This document shows positions 1 to 10,140 of a stretch of 64,000 nucleotides of DNA, in pieces; the first letter of the stretch is position 1; the number at the start of each line of letters is the position of its first letter. Source of the stretch: Paracentrotus lividus (Eukaryota; Echinodermata; Echinoidea; Camarodonta; Echinidae). The notes under the pieces were generated by a model. It was not told where the DNA came from, made no database searches, and saw only the letters and a list, made by a program, of their open reading frames with translations. A program made the translations under genes and the position numbers. Location: contig CALNVZ010000574.1 in the NCBI GenBank assembly GCA_940671915.1, forward strand, positions 18,400 to 82,399, in the 5' to 3' direction.

Positions 1-119
1 TATTTGATTTATTTTTTTAAACATTAAAATGTCTGTCAAATATATTTATCTCCTTAATTGGATCATCACTTTGTACAAATGAGCGTTTTAGTTTGATCAC
101 AAGTTGCAAGTATGATATT

Positions 120-1225
120 TGTGGTTTTGTGAGAAATATAATGCACACGTGCGGCGTTCTCTGCCTCCAGGAGGACACATCGTGGGCCTTCGGGTACTTG
201 TCCACGCATCCCTGGAATGACTCTAATAATTGAGAAAATACATGACCAGTACGAGAGCGCAATTTGTGTGCATACTGGACTATCTGTGGACAATTCCTGT
301 AATACAGACAACATTGTAGTTATCACCATTAAGCTTATCATGCTTATAGGAATCTGTGCAAGCTCTGCCTATAAACTTCAAACTAAAATCTTAACATCCC
401 CCATGAAGTATCTGAAGACCATTATCAATGTGGCTATTGAAGACTTCAACATCCATCATGTTACATGGGGATATAGGGAAACAAATGAAGACGACGACCT
501 CTCCGAAAACTGGGCAGATACAAGTCACATGGCACTCACTCATGACGCAAAGTTCCCCGCTTCTTTCATTAGCAGACGATAGAGAAGTGGATACAACCCT
601 GACCTGGTGTTTCTATCCACCAACAATTGCCAACCAATATGAGAAACTCGTGCTTGACCCAAATCCGCACACCTAATAGCAACCGATCGGGGTTAGAGTG
701 AACGCAGCTATGTACATCACACAGTTCCCTTCCGCCGCCGTTTCCACTGTCTTGAAGAAGGCAATGTGGGAACAGTTTTCATTAGATCTGTATAATGACA
801 TTCAAGACCTTCCTACCCTTCTAACTATGACACCGTTGTAGAGATGATCAAGAAGTCCTCGAGACAAAGCATCCCAGCCTGCTGCAGAAGCTATACACCA
901 GGCCTGTCTTATGTCTCCAAGGTTCTTTACTATGAGTATGTAACACGCTTTCACAGTGACTCTTTCAGTGTTGACGCACCGGAATGTGGTGAGTACCTAC
1001 CACTGTAATTATGGAAAGTCAACATAGAAAATGGCAAGAATTTTTCCAGTCAATGGATATGACCCACAGCAGTAGGAAAGCCAGGAAAGAAATTCGGATT
1101 CTGGGAAATGACAAAAACCCAACCAAGACCGAAAGTCACTGCTAACCAGTTGCCACCAGCTCCTTGTGACCAGTCAGGGAACTGATACTGATCACCATTC
1201 CAGGAGAGCGAAGCTTCCCTAAGAT
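120..1225 (+). mobile_element. jockey-like LINE, decayed internal fragment
   Basis: This is a heavily mutated relative of the LINE at 10.8-13.9 kb and follows it from the endonuclease domain to the start of the RT region. The match is visible in translation (AICVHTGLSVDNS here, AIFVRHRLTVDNT there; WGYRETNEDDDLSENWADT here, WGSQDTNDDGELVETWADS there) and in DNA up to about 1,216, where both copies read GAGCGAAGCTTCCC or close to it. The RT domain is absent: sequence similarity ends where the minus-strand Penelope-like element begins. Several stops and frameshifts make it non-functional. Confidence 0.8.
217..582 (+). pseudogene. endonuclease-domain remnant of jockey-like LINE
   Basis: The 121-codon open stretch covers the central part of an APE-type endonuclease. 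The catalytic block that reads IGDFNNHSASWG in the better copy at 11.4 kb is here IEDFNIHHVTWG, so the first glycine of GDFN is lost. Further pieces are readable in other frames on both sides (CLQED at about 165, a DLVFLSTNN-like stretch after 590). Not expected to encode a functional protein. Confidence 0.75.
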
Positions 1226-1239
1226 GCTTCAAAGAGCCA

Positions 1240-2640
1240 TCAGACATGACAAAACCTTTCAGTATGAAAAACTTGTGTGACGGTATCAAGACCTTGGTAG
1301 GCTCGTCTGATGAGGGTGTTGGGTACCGATTGCAGGATGGATGGGTGGTGGTGGGAGCGGTAGTGAAGATAGCGGTCGGTGTGGGTAGGCTTCCTGTAGA
1401 TTTGGTGAGATGGAAATCCGCTGGGAGTAGTCTTAACTAGGACGTCGAGGAAGGAGATGGAGTCATCATGTTGGAGTTCCATGGTGAATTTGATGTCTGG
1501 ATGTTGCTCGTTGAGGTGGTTGAGGAATTGGTTGAGTTCAGGTTTGCTGTGGGGCCAGACGACGAAGGTGTCGTCGACGTATCGAAGCCAGAGAGAGGGT
1601 CGGGTCGGTGGTCTTGAGTGCTTGAGTCTCGAAGTGTTCCATGAAGATGTTGGCGATAATGGGGGAGAGGGGTGATCCCATAGCTGCTCCTTGGAGTTGT
1701 TTGTAGAAGTTGGTGCGCCACTTGAAGGAGTTGGAGTTCAGGCAGGTGAGGAGAAGGTCGTGGATTTGGTCCGGAGTGAGCTTGGTTCTTGTGTTGAGGT
1801 CTGAGTCTGAGATGAGGCGTTGTTTGATGATGTCGCAGACTTCTGTAACAGGAACGCTGGTGAAGAGAGAGACAACATCAAAGCTTACCATAGTATCTGA
1901 AGGGCTGATCTGAGTCTTGGAGATAATGTCTACGAAGTGCTGGGAGTTGGTGATGTGGTGTTCTGAGAGTCCAACGAGAGGCTGAAGTATGGTGGCAAGA
2001 TGTCTAGCGGTGTTATAGCACGGTGATCTTCTGGTGGAGATGATGGGTCGAAGTGGGTTGAGGGGCTTGTGTATCTTGGGTTGGCCGAAGAGAATGGGGC
2101 AGGTGGCGGAGGAAAATCTGAGTTGGAAGTAGAGTGGCTTAGTAGGTGTAGGTCCTGGTGTCGTCTAGGAGGTCTTGAATCTTCCTTCTTGTTGTAGTCT
2201 TCTTTGTCCATGATGACGGTGGCGTTGCCCTTGTCTGCTTGAAGGATGTGGATTGAGTCGTTGTTGCGTAGGTCCTTGATGGCAGAGCGTTCAGCTTTGG
2301 TGATGTTGGGTCTGGGAGGCTTGGCGTCGGAGAGGGCTAGGGAGACTTTGAGTCGGATGTCGTCGGCGGCTGCTTTGGAGAGGAAACGGAGTTTGGGTTC
2401 TACCTGCTGGATGATGTCGGAGAACGGGACTTTCTTTGGGGCGATGGCGAAGTTGAGGCCTAGAAAGAGTACCTTGTGTTCGGTGTCGGAGAGCTGACGT
2501 CGGCTAAGGTTGATGACGGTGTCCTTGGGTGGCTTGGAGGCTTGCTGGATATTGGTAGGGTTTGGTTGTCGAGAGTTGAGTCTATCGAACTTCTTAATCT
2601 GTTTGAGTCGAGTGGCGTTGAAGGCTTGAGTAGTAGTAGA
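1240..2640 (-). pseudogene. Penelope-like reverse transcriptase, frameshifted
   Basis: The protein would copy the element RNA into DNA. The RT catalytic aspartates are visible: DVVSLF (motif A) and RYVDD (motif C, about position 1,575). The frame shifts between the GSPLSP block (1,538-1,891) and the RYVDD block, and again near 2,165 after KEDYN, so at least two indels interrupt it. The C-terminal side reads HHHPSILQSVPNTLIRRAYQ before running into unrelated sequence. No GIY-YIG domain is present. Family assignment rests on motif recognition; function is not expected in this copy. Confidence 0.8.
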
Positions 2641-2668
2641 GAGTGCTCTCTACTACTACTCAAGCCTT
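2621..2668. repeat. 23-bp inverted repeat with 2-bp spacer
   Basis: Arms 2,621-2,643 (starts AAGGCTTGAGTAGTAGTAGA) and 2,646-2,668 are perfect complements around TG. It lies in the leader of the Penelope-like element, just upstream of the recognisable coding region on the minus strand. Confidence 0.9.
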
Positions 2669-2698
2669 CCTCGCATCTCGTCTTCTCAACTGGTTTAC

Positions 2699-2832
2699 AG
2701 TCCTTTTCAGGACTAAATCACGAAAGATTACCTCTAATTCTACTCTCTATTCTCTATCTCGCCTATCAATTTTCTACTTTCTGTAACTCTTCATTTCCTC
2801 TTCTACTCTCTCAAACAGTCCTTTTTAGGACT
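2699..2832 (-). other. two copies of a 16-nt hairpin in the Penelope-like leader
   Basis: Hairpins at 2,699-2,714 and 2,817-2,832 share the same 6-bp stem (AGTCCT/AGGACT on the plus strand) and a 4-nt loop. On the element's sense (minus) strand the flanks are GTGATTT before and GTAAAC after for one copy, GTGGTT before and GTTTGA after for the other. This is the spacing of a hammerhead ribozyme helix II with its CUGANGA and GAAA strands, but the core bases are not intact. On the plus strand they look like histone 3' hairpins. Both readings are tentative. Confidence 0.4.
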
Positions 2833-3099
2833 AACCACATGGTGAACCGTAAACCTCATCACTGCAAAAGCATTTTATTTTGATGATATTATAAATCAGA
2901 AGACAGGAATTATTACAGGAGGCATCATTAGTTAACATTCTGGTAATTATCAAATAATATGATGTTGAGATTTAATTTGGAAAATCAAATATGAAATAAT
3001 TACATTGAAGCCCAGCCAAAACAAACAAACAAGTTAGATGCAATCCATAAATCTAATAATATGCGTTTTGACTAATACTTATGCTTGCTTCAAAGGCGT

Positions 3100-3310
3100 C
3101 GCTTTCATATCACAACTTGGAGGGGGGGGGGGGGACCGGAAACACCGACAATTTTGCCTTAAAAGAACATTTAGCATTATATTTAACATATATTTTTCCT
3201 CTTTATTAGCTTCACTAGCTGATCACTTTAAAAATCGAGAGGGACGATCCCCCAGAAAAAATCGAGGGGGAAATGCCCCCCTGTTCCCCCGGGGTCGCTG
3301 CCAATGACTT
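3100..3310 (+). repeat. dispersed repeat fragment (family R2)
   Basis: A G-run (3,121-3,134) followed by ATTTAGCATTATATTTAACA, a TTAGCTTCACTAGCTGA block and a GGGGGACG-type tail with GGGGTCGCTGCCAATGA. The same order occurs at 17.74-17.99 kb, 54.4-54.55 kb and 54.66-54.87 kb. Confidence 0.75.
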
Positions 3311-3588
3311 GCTTCATCATTCCTTTTTTTGTTGCTGTTGGCCTGCCTGTTTTAGCATTTTCTTTCTACGCTTACCTTTCTTGAGAGCCACCTCAGTAAT
3401 CCCAAAGTCGTGCCTCTTATCCTATATTCTGTTCTTTCAGATACTGACAAGTAATCTAAAAGAAATAGTGGCACATATATTCATTATTAGACTTAGAATT
3501 CAATTTTCATTATTTGATAAGATTGTTATTATTGTTGTACATCCACACAATTTATAAATTAATTTGACAAGACAGAATTTGTTTCGCG
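3311..3588. other. no recognised feature
   Basis: AT-rich, unique at the scale of this window. No convincing coding or RNA signal seen. Confidence 0.5.
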
Positions 3589-4090
3589 TTGGTGATTATA
3601 GCATTAATCTTTGTGAAAAACATAACGCTATCTATAAACTGAAAAATAAGGAATTCAAAAAAGAGTACTAACACACATTGAAAACCTATACTTGTAGACC
3701 CACTAGCTTTTATGCTAGTCGGTTACGACGGACTATTAAACTTTCCTTCAACACAACCCGGTTATTACGGACTAGCTTTAAAGCTCGTCCGTCTCTACGG
3801 ACTAGCTTGAAAGCTAATCCGTCAGGTTAGTCGGTCAAGACGGACTACTTTTAATGCTAGTCGGTCACGACGGACTAGCTTTCCAAAAAAGCTACTCGGT
3901 CAAGACAGACTAGCTTTAAAGCTAGTCGGTCACGACGGACTAATTTTAAAGCTAGTCTGTCATGACCGACTAGTTTAACGGACTAGCATAAAAGCTAGTC
4001 GTAGTGATTGGTGATTATAGCATTAATCTATGTGAAAAAATAACGCTATCTGTGAACTGAAACATAAGGAATTCAAAAATAGTACTCACA
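3589..4090. repeat. palindromic-word array flanked by direct repeats of about 85 bp
   Basis: The array at about 3,695-4,010 repeats a word built from CTAGTCGGTCACGACGGACTAG, giving many dyads such as GACTAGCTTTAAAGCTAGTC (a perfect 20-bp palindrome near 3,909). It is bracketed by direct copies of one sequence at 3,589-3,675 and 4,007-4,090 (both begin TTGGTGATTATAGCATTAAT). A smaller cluster of the same word follows at 4,743-4,850. Confidence 0.85.
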
Positions 4091-4257
4091 CAATCATGTC
4101 ACACACGAAGGAGATCGCCATTATAAATATTAAGCTTTACGGGGTACATATCGAAACTGCGTCTATACAGTTTTCTCATTAAATGGAATTCACATACAGA
4201 TAATGGAACTAATCGTAATGTCCGTTGCGCAATGCGCATGTTATTCAATCGATTGTC

Positions 4258-4650
4258 CACCTTCTATTCACTGCTGTTTGTAAGCCGGGCATTCACAAGC
4301 AATCTGTAATAATAGACGGTTCTTGGGTTCTATAGTAATGAGGTATTCAATTAGCCTGTAATTAATGAATGGACAATATTTTGAACCTACTTGTGAATTG
4401 CATACTAGTCGTGATTGACGATTGATGTTATGTATCTATCGTAAGCTTTCAGATTGTCAAGCCAAAACAACCTTTGTTTGAGAATGTCGATTGTACTCCT
4501 ATCCACTTTCTATCCTGCTGTTGCTAAGCCGGGCATTCACCAGCAATCTGTAAGAATAGACCGGGTTCTTGGGTTTTATAGTAACAGGGTATTCAATTAG
4601 CATGTAATTGAAGATTGAAAATTGGCAAGCCAAAACAACCTTTGTTTGAG
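4258..4650 (+). repeat. local direct duplication
   Basis: 4,258-4,365 and 4,503-4,610 are diverged copies (both contain AAGCCGGGCATTCAC and CTTGGGTT...TATAGTAA). A second element, AAGCCAAAACAACCTTTGTT, is duplicated at about 4,460 and 4,627. They lie between the two clusters of the CTAGTCGG word. Confidence 0.8.
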
Positions 4651-4742
4651 CAGGAAGTTCCTGGTTTGAGAATGTATCCAATTGATTATGCTCGGAATAA
4701 ATAGAGAAGGTGCATTGAAACGACATTCGTCTATGTGTATCA

Positions 4743-4850
4743 AAAGCTAGTCGGTCATTCTAATAGGTAAACCAAAGATACCTACCTACTTTCATTGACC
4801 TAGTCCATCAAGTCGACGGACGAGCATCAAGCTTGACGGACTAGCTTTAA
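4743..4850. repeat. second cluster of the CTAGTCGG palindromic word
   Basis: Contains AAAAGCTAGTCGGTCATTC, GACCTAGTCCATCAAGTCGA and GACGGACTAGCTTTAA. It could be the right arm of a foldback element whose left arm is the 3.7-4.0 kb array. Confidence 0.65.
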
Positions 4851-5756
4851 CCGGTTGGAGACGAAGGGACCGTACCCCGGCCCACACGCTGTGGACGAAG
4901 GGTTTTTGATAGAGATCAATGGAGCGTGGTTGCTAAGGACGGTGAGAGGCCTATTTTCATCGATAAACACTAACAGCCAATAAGCGGTGCGTTTGTATCC
5001 GCGATGGTACTGCATGTTCATACCTTTCTAGGGCGGCGATATGCGTGTAGTAGGCCTATAGTCATGCCGCCGATCCGGGGGCACAAAAGCTCATGAATTA
5101 TTCATATTTTGTCATGCGGATTTAGGTTGTTTTTGTATGCAAAATACGCACTTATTTTTATGTATGTGGCTGGGCTAGATCTTTTGTTGTTACGATGAAG
5201 TTCAGATTTGTGTCATATATTCCGTTTCTATGAATTTTTCAAGCTTATATATTATATCATTTTTCCTGATTCCCTTTTCTCCTTCTTTTCATGCCTTCTT
5301 CCCCACCTTCGGATTTTCCCCGCTCTAGACTCCCCTTTTCCCATTCTCTTTTGTTTTTCTATTTTATTTTATTTTGTTTTATTTTATTTTTTTATAAATC
5401 TATAACTTTCTCTTTTTTTACAAATCTTCTTATTTACTTATGTATTTATTTCTATTTTGCAACCTTTATGTTCTTTGTAAATCCTTCTTGTGCTTACTGA
5501 TTTCAATAATATTCATAATAATAATAATAATGATTCATCATTATCATTTTATTGTCATAACTCTCATTATCAGTTTCATTATTATAATTTTTTTTTAAAT
5601 GTAGGATCACTATAGAGATTCATATGGTTACGATCTCAACTCAAGCTTTTCTAATAATCCCCATTCACAGGCTTTAGATATATAAATGGTACAGCAATAT
5701 AGTTATAATGATTAGTTCTGTGCTTTTCTCTTCTTTCTGTTTTCATTTCGTATTTA
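4851..5756. other. non-coding stretch with low-complexity tracts
   Basis: 4,855-5,035 is less AT-rich and not repeated elsewhere in the window; no protein was recognised in it. 5,270-5,400 is pyrimidine-rich with a TTTTA-type tract, and 5,519-5,532 is an AAT microsatellite. Confidence 0.5.
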
Positions 5757-7680
5757 TAATAATAATAATAATATAGAGTATTTCTTAAGCGCTGTCTCCA
5801 CATTAATCATGTGCTCAAAGCGCTGGAGAGGAAAAACTAACATGGAGAGGATGGTGATACATATATAAGAATAAATGAACACGCAATGAAAGAAAATGAC
5901 TGGAAACTACTTGAAGGCAATTTTGAACAGATGAGATTTGAGTGCAGTTTTGAAACATTCAACATTTGTAATATTACGAATGTGTTGTGGCAATTGGTTC
6001 CACAGAAAAGGACCAGCATGTGCAAAAGAACGATCCCCCCATGATTTCTTAGATTTTGGAACAACAAGTAATTTCGAGTCTGAAGATCTGAGACGTCGAG
6101 GAGGATTGTAAGGCATCAACAATTTAACATTATACTCAGGGGCAGATCCATGTATACAATGAAAAACTAGCAATAACAACTTAAATGCAATACGAAATTC
6201 GATAGGTAACCAATGAAGTGAGGACAAAATTGGAGTTATGTAAGTAAAGCGTCTAGTAAGGGTAACAATACGAGCTGCAGAATTCTGCAATTTCTGTAAT
6301 TTTGAGAGTTGAGATTGTGGAAGTTGAAACAACAGTGAGTTACCAAAGTCAAGCCGAGACGATATTACAGCACGCACTATCTTTTCTGTTACCGAACGAG
6401 TCAAATACTTGCGGATGATGCCTAAATTACGTAATTGATACCTTACAGATCTGCACACAGCAGGGATCTGGGCAGACATGGACATAGTGGAGTCGAACAA
6501 AACTCCAAGGTTTCTACATGATTTGGTTAATACAATATCCACATTACCAATTCTCAAAGACGGAAGATTTATCTTATCTAATGAAGCCTTAGAGCCAATA
6601 AACAGTAGCTCAGATTTTGCCTCATTTAACTTCAAAGAATTACTACTCATCCATATATTAATATCTCGGACACAAGCTTCAAGTTTTTTAACAACATCTA
6701 TGACATTGGCCTGGCTAGGTAAGAATGAACTATACATCTGGATATCATCTGCATAACAGTGATAGTTAAAACAGTGATGTCTTAAAATCTGTTTAAGACC
6801 ACCCAAGTAAAGTGAAAAAAGGGTCGGGCCTCCAACTGATCCCTGTGGGACACCACAAACTAACCTAGCAGGATCAGACTTTGAATTATTAATACAAACA
6901 ACTTGATACCTTTCAGATAAGTATGACTTAAACCAATCAAGAGCTTTTCGATCAACACCAAGAGATCTCAGAGTGTTTAATATAATTGTATGATTGACAG
7001 TATCGAATGCTGAAGATAAATCGAGGAGTAAGAGGACAGTAATTCTCTCATCATCCATGTCTCTCAAGATGTCATTTGATAAGTTGACGAGCAGAGTCTC
7101 GACACTGCGATGCGGCCGATAAGCAGACTGGCAATTGTCAAAGAGATTATTCTCAAGCAGATAATCTGATAGTCTTGAGAAGACGATACGCTCGAAGATC
7201 TTGGACAAAAATGGAAGATTCGACACAGGCCGATGATTCTGAAAAGCCTCAGGATCAAGAGATGGCTTCTTTAACAAGGGCTGGATGTAAGCTAACGTCA
7301 GTGCAGTTGGAACCGAAGCCTGTTGAAGACTCAGGTTGACAATGCTGGCTATTGCACGTGCGAAAACTTGAGCACACTCCTTCACCAAGACAGTTGGAAT
7401 CGGATCCAAGTCACAGGACTTAGGTTGCATACTACGAAGAAGACTCTCGATCTCAGCCGCTGTTGTAGGCTCAAAGGATAGCAGAGACGCAGAGGTTTGT
7501 CTCAATGAAGGACGAGTAACATCTGTAGGCAAATTACTGCAAATCTTACTTATCTTCGATTCAAAGAACTGCATGAAGAACTGTGCCAAACTTTGATCAT
7601 TAACACAATTCGGAAGAGGCGATGACTTCCTGCGATTTAGAAGATGGTTAGCAACACTAAAAAGCCGTTTGGAGTTATTA
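5757..7680 (-). mobile_element. L2-like LINE, 5'-truncated, with a long open RT frame
   Basis: Minus-strand LINE with a 3' tail of TTA repeats at 5,757-5,775, preceded in sense by GCGCTTTGAGCA and GCGCTTAAGAAAT, the kind of 3' end seen on the second L2-like element at 61.5 kb. The endonuclease part is missing; recognisable coding sequence starts near 7,680 (NNSKRLFSVANHLLNRRKSS). Its 5' 540 bp and flanking DNA are also present as an inverted copy at 8.08-8.73 kb. Confidence 0.85.
5907..7589 (-). CDS. L2/CR1-type reverse transcriptase, 560 codons open
   Basis: RT of a non-LTR retrotransposon. Visible in order: the RT fingers region with LAYIQPLLKKPSLDPEAFQNHRPVSNL (in two parts, residues about 98-124), motif A LDLSSAFDTVNH (about 189-200), motif B GVPQGSVGGP (246-255, where GVPQGSVLGP is usual), motif C YADD (279-282), then the C-terminal LHWLPIEFRIAFKLLLLVF block and a WNQLPQHIRN end. 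The start at 7,589 is arbitrary: the frame stays coding-like upstream to about 7,680, and the natural protein would be longer with an N-terminal endonuclease. The frame has no stop, so the insertion is young or was recently active. Confidence 0.85.
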   Translation of the reverse strand: MAQFFMQFFESKISKICSNLPTDVTRPSLRQTSASLLSFEPTTAAEIESLLRSMQPKSCDLDPIPTVLVKECAQVFARAIASIVNLSLQQASVPTALTLAYIQPLLKKPSLDPEAFQNHRPVSNLPFLSKIFERIVFSRLSDYLLENNLFDNCQSAYRPHRSVETLLVNLSNDILRDMDDERITVLLLLDLSSAFDTVNHTIILNTLRSLGVDRKALDWFKSYLSERYQVVCINNSKSDPARLVCGVPQGSVGGPTLFSLYLGGLKQILRHHCFNYHCYADDIQMYSSFLPSQANVIDVVKKLEACVRDINIWMSSNSLKLNEAKSELLFIGSKASLDKINLPSLRIGNVDIVLTKSCRNLGVLFDSTMSMSAQIPAVCRSVRYQLRNLGIIRKYLTRSVTEKIVRAVISSRLDFGNSLLFQLPQSQLSKLQKLQNSAARIVTLTRRFTYITPILSSLHWLPIEFRIAFKLLLLVFHCIHGSAPEYNVKLLMPYNPPRRLRSSDSKLLVVPKSKKSWGDRSFAHAGPFLWNQLPQHIRNITNVECFKTALKSHLFKIAFK

Positions 7681-8729
7681 TCTGTTCATTTTGTTTGTGG
7701 CGAGGAGTGACCTTTCCAACTAAGGTTCAGTCGCAACCATAATCGAAATTGATTACCCCCGCCCCCGATTTTCACTGTTACGTTTTAGTTTCCTTCTTTC
7801 CCTCTTCATCATCCTTTACATTTTGTTCTTCCTCATAAACATTTGTTTACAATTAAATTCTTTTTAGTCACTATTAGCCTAATTTTTATTCATCATAAAG
7901 GATGAAGTCAAGCGGACCTTTGCTCGGGGTTTCGTTTCGTTTGAACCCCCGAACCCCCCCCCCCTAATTACGGGCCTGATAATAACGAACTTAATCTTTT
8001 ATCTTTTATTTTATATTTCTTTATTTATCCTTTACATTTACACTTAATTAATTAAATTCTTTTACGCTTATGATGTATAACTAAAACGTAACAGTAACAA
8101 ATCGGGGGCGGGGGTAATCAATTTCGATTATGGTTGCGACTGAACCTTAGTTGGAAAGGTCACTCCTCGCCACAAACAAAATGAACAGATAATAACTCCA
8201 AACGGCTTTTAGTGTTGCTAACCATCTTCTAAATCGCAGGAAGTCATCGCCTCTTCCGAATTGTGTTAATGATCAAAGTTTGGCACAGTTCTTCATGCAG
8301 TTCTTTGAATCGAAGATAAGTAAGATTTGCAGTAATTTGCCTACAGATGTTACTCGTCCTTCATTGAGACAAACCTCTGCGTCTCTGCTATCCTTTGAGC
8401 CTACAACAGCGGCTGAGATCGAGAGTCTTCTTCGTAGTATGCAACCTAAGTCCTGTGACTTGGATCCGATTCCAACTGTCTTGGTGAAGGAGTGTGCTCA
8501 AGTTTTTGCACGTGCAATAGCCAGCATTGTCAACCTGAGTCTTCAACAGGCTTCGGTTCCAACTGCACTGAAGTTAGCTTACATCCAGCCCTTGTTAAAG
8601 AAGCCATCCCTTGATCCTGAGGCTTTTCAGAATTATCGGCCTGTGTCGAATCTTCCATTTTTGTCAAAGATCCTCGAGCGTATCGTCTTCTCAAGACTAT
8701 CAGATTATCTGCTTGAGAATAATCTCTTT
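7140..8729. repeat. long inverted duplication, arms about 650 bp, spacer 288 bp
   Basis: Left arm 7,140-7,790 and right arm 8,079-8,729 are reverse complements. The L2-encoded part differs at only three of 149 residues and one short T-run indel is visible near 7,665/8,208. The arms run past the LINE's 5' limit into a GGGGGCGGGGGTAATCAATT stretch, so the duplication is of genomic DNA, not two insertions. The spacer (7,791-8,078) holds a G/C-run repeat ending ACGGGCCTG. Confidence 0.9.
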
Positions 8730-8777
8730 TTTTTGGGTCCTTCTTTCCCTCTTAATAAAAAAAAAACCGATCTGTAA
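8280..8777 (+). pseudogene. truncated inverted copy of the L2-like RT
   Basis: The first 149 residues equal those of the 560-codon frame at 5.9-7.6 kb except T/K, H/Y and F/L changes. After NNLF the sequence changes abruptly to FLGPSFPLNKKK at 8,729, which is foreign DNA. RT motifs A-C are missing, so no function is expected. Confidence 0.9.
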
Positions 8778-8799
8778 TGGTAACATACATAGGGGGTTA

Positions 8800-8900
8800 T
8801 AATAATTTCTATCCATTTACTACACAAACCCCTTTTTTGATATCACGAAATAGAATTTGTGATATCACAAATTCAATTCCTGATATCACTTATTCGAAAA
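8800..8900. repeat. GATATC-word repeat fragment
   Basis: TTTACTACACAAACCCCTTT followed by GATATCACGAAATAGAATTT and further GTGATATCAC words. It matches the segment at 36,053-36,140 nearly base for base. Confidence 0.85.
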
Positions 8901-8934
8901 GTATTAAAAAAGGAAGAAGAAAAAAAAAAGAACG

Positions 8935-9118
8935 ACCTTAGCCTACCCCTATAGACTACTTTTATTGATGATTGATGGCCGAAGGGAGAAAATTTTTGAC
9001 CCCCGCTTATCGCGCGTACCTTTTTGCTCGCCCAGCGTGACGTGAAAAAATTCGATGTACCTTTTGGTCCACTTTTGCAGATTTCGAACCCTCCCGTAAA
9101 AATCATAGTTACGGGCCT
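8935..9118 (-). repeat. dispersed repeat R1
   Basis: Reverse orientation of the sequence that starts GGCCCGTAACTAGGATTTTT and continues with ACGGGAGGGTTCGAAATCTG, a ggtaca-rich middle and CACGTCACGCTGGGCGAGCA. Other copies: 28,083-28,290 and 39,474-39,590. Confidence 0.85.
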
Positions 9119-9119
9119 G

Positions 9120-10140
9120 GGTTGTCTAGTGAAAAGTAGGAATATTTAATCTCGGGTTTCATAATATGTCTTGGTAGAGTCATCATCCTAGCAAATGAAT
9201 TTCAAAAGGCGCTAAATCCACTTTTGACCGAAATGGAGTTTATAGGATAAATAAGTGCATCTTAGGCATGGAAATGAAATGCAGCATATAGGATCAAACA
9301 AATTTTGTTGCAAGATTGAAAAAAATTGGTTACAAATATGTGTTTTATTACAAAAGGACCTAAATCCAAAACGGTTTTATTCCAAAAGGCGCTAAATCCA
9401 CTATGGTCATTTAGGATTTGTTTATTTAACCACTTTACTTAACAATATACAGTCAGTATACGTTGTGACTACCAGTCTGCATTATCTATGCAAAATTTTG
9501 AAATAATTAGCATAAATATTTTTATGAATAGTTTTGGATTTATCTCCTTGTGGAATAAAACATCGAAAATCCTGGTCTTGAAAAAAGATGGAAAATTCTA
9601 TAATTTTTTTTTAATTCTCAAATTATATACATCAGAAAAGATGCAACTATACTCTGGTAGCAATATTAATATGTTTCGTGTTAAATTTAATTTATTTATA
9701 GGCTTTAAATGCAGGAAAATTGACATTTTACTGAGGTTTTATTCCAAAAGGAGCTAAATCCATGAAAATTGAAATCATAAAAATTTCTTAAAAAATTGAA
9801 ATTGAAAGCTAGATTTTTAAAAACATGATTTAATTAATCGAAATCGATGGCCTAATCATATATATCAAAATAAAGTTACAATGGATAAGACAAAGTGGTA
9901 AATTAAGAAACCTTGATTAACTCTGAAACACAAAAAGTAGATTTAGCGCCTTTTGGAATCAAACTATATGTTAATACCATTTTCATTTGGATCTTTGCAC
10001 GCATGACTGAATAACACACAAGCTTCAAAAGACCGGAAGATCTCACTTGCGCCATGTTCTGGGTGAAGAATAAAGAAATTGAGAATTTATTCCTTATGTG
10101 CACGCACAAAGACACACCCACACGTACCCTCATTTACACA
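9120..10140 (+). repeat. dispersed repeat R4, interrupted by a word element
   Basis: The ends (9,120-9,195 and 9,960-10,140) align in inverted orientation with an uninterrupted copy at 17,480-17,706: GTCTTGGTA..., ACCATTTTCATTTGGAT, GCGCCA.GTT.TGGGT. The 760 bp between them here is absent there, marking an insertion. Confidence 0.8.
9201..9958. mobile_element. non-autonomous TIR element with CAAAAGGCGCTAAATCC word
   Basis: Ends are inverted copies of TTCAAAAGGCGCTAAATCCA and rest on an empty-site comparison with the 17.64 kb copy of the host repeat. The same word recurs inside at 9,351-9,367, 9,382-9,399 and 9,744-9,761 (direct orientation). The target duplication is blurred by divergence, so the outer base is uncertain by a few nucleotides. 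No ORF beyond 90 codons and no transposase resemblance was seen, so it would depend on a partner element. Confidence 0.75.

Larger units (their letters stand above)
1226..2880 (-). mobile_element. Penelope-like retroelement, lacking its 3' part
   Basis: Reading the minus strand from about 2.6 kb down to 1.25 kb gives, in order, the hallmarks of a Penelope-like RT: an N-terminal block with LQADKGNATVIMDKEDY, the FGQPKIHKPLNPLRPI block, DVVSLFTSVPV, GAAMGSPLSPIIANIF, RYVDDTFVVWPHS and RKPTHTDRYLHY. The GIY-YIG endonuclease normally following the RT is missing because similarity ends at about 1,240 against the jockey-like fragment. Loss of the 3' rather than the 5' end is unusual for target-primed insertion, so a later rearrangement is likely. 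The 5' leader (2,621-2,880) contains a large hairpin and two small repeated hairpins. Confidence 0.85.
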
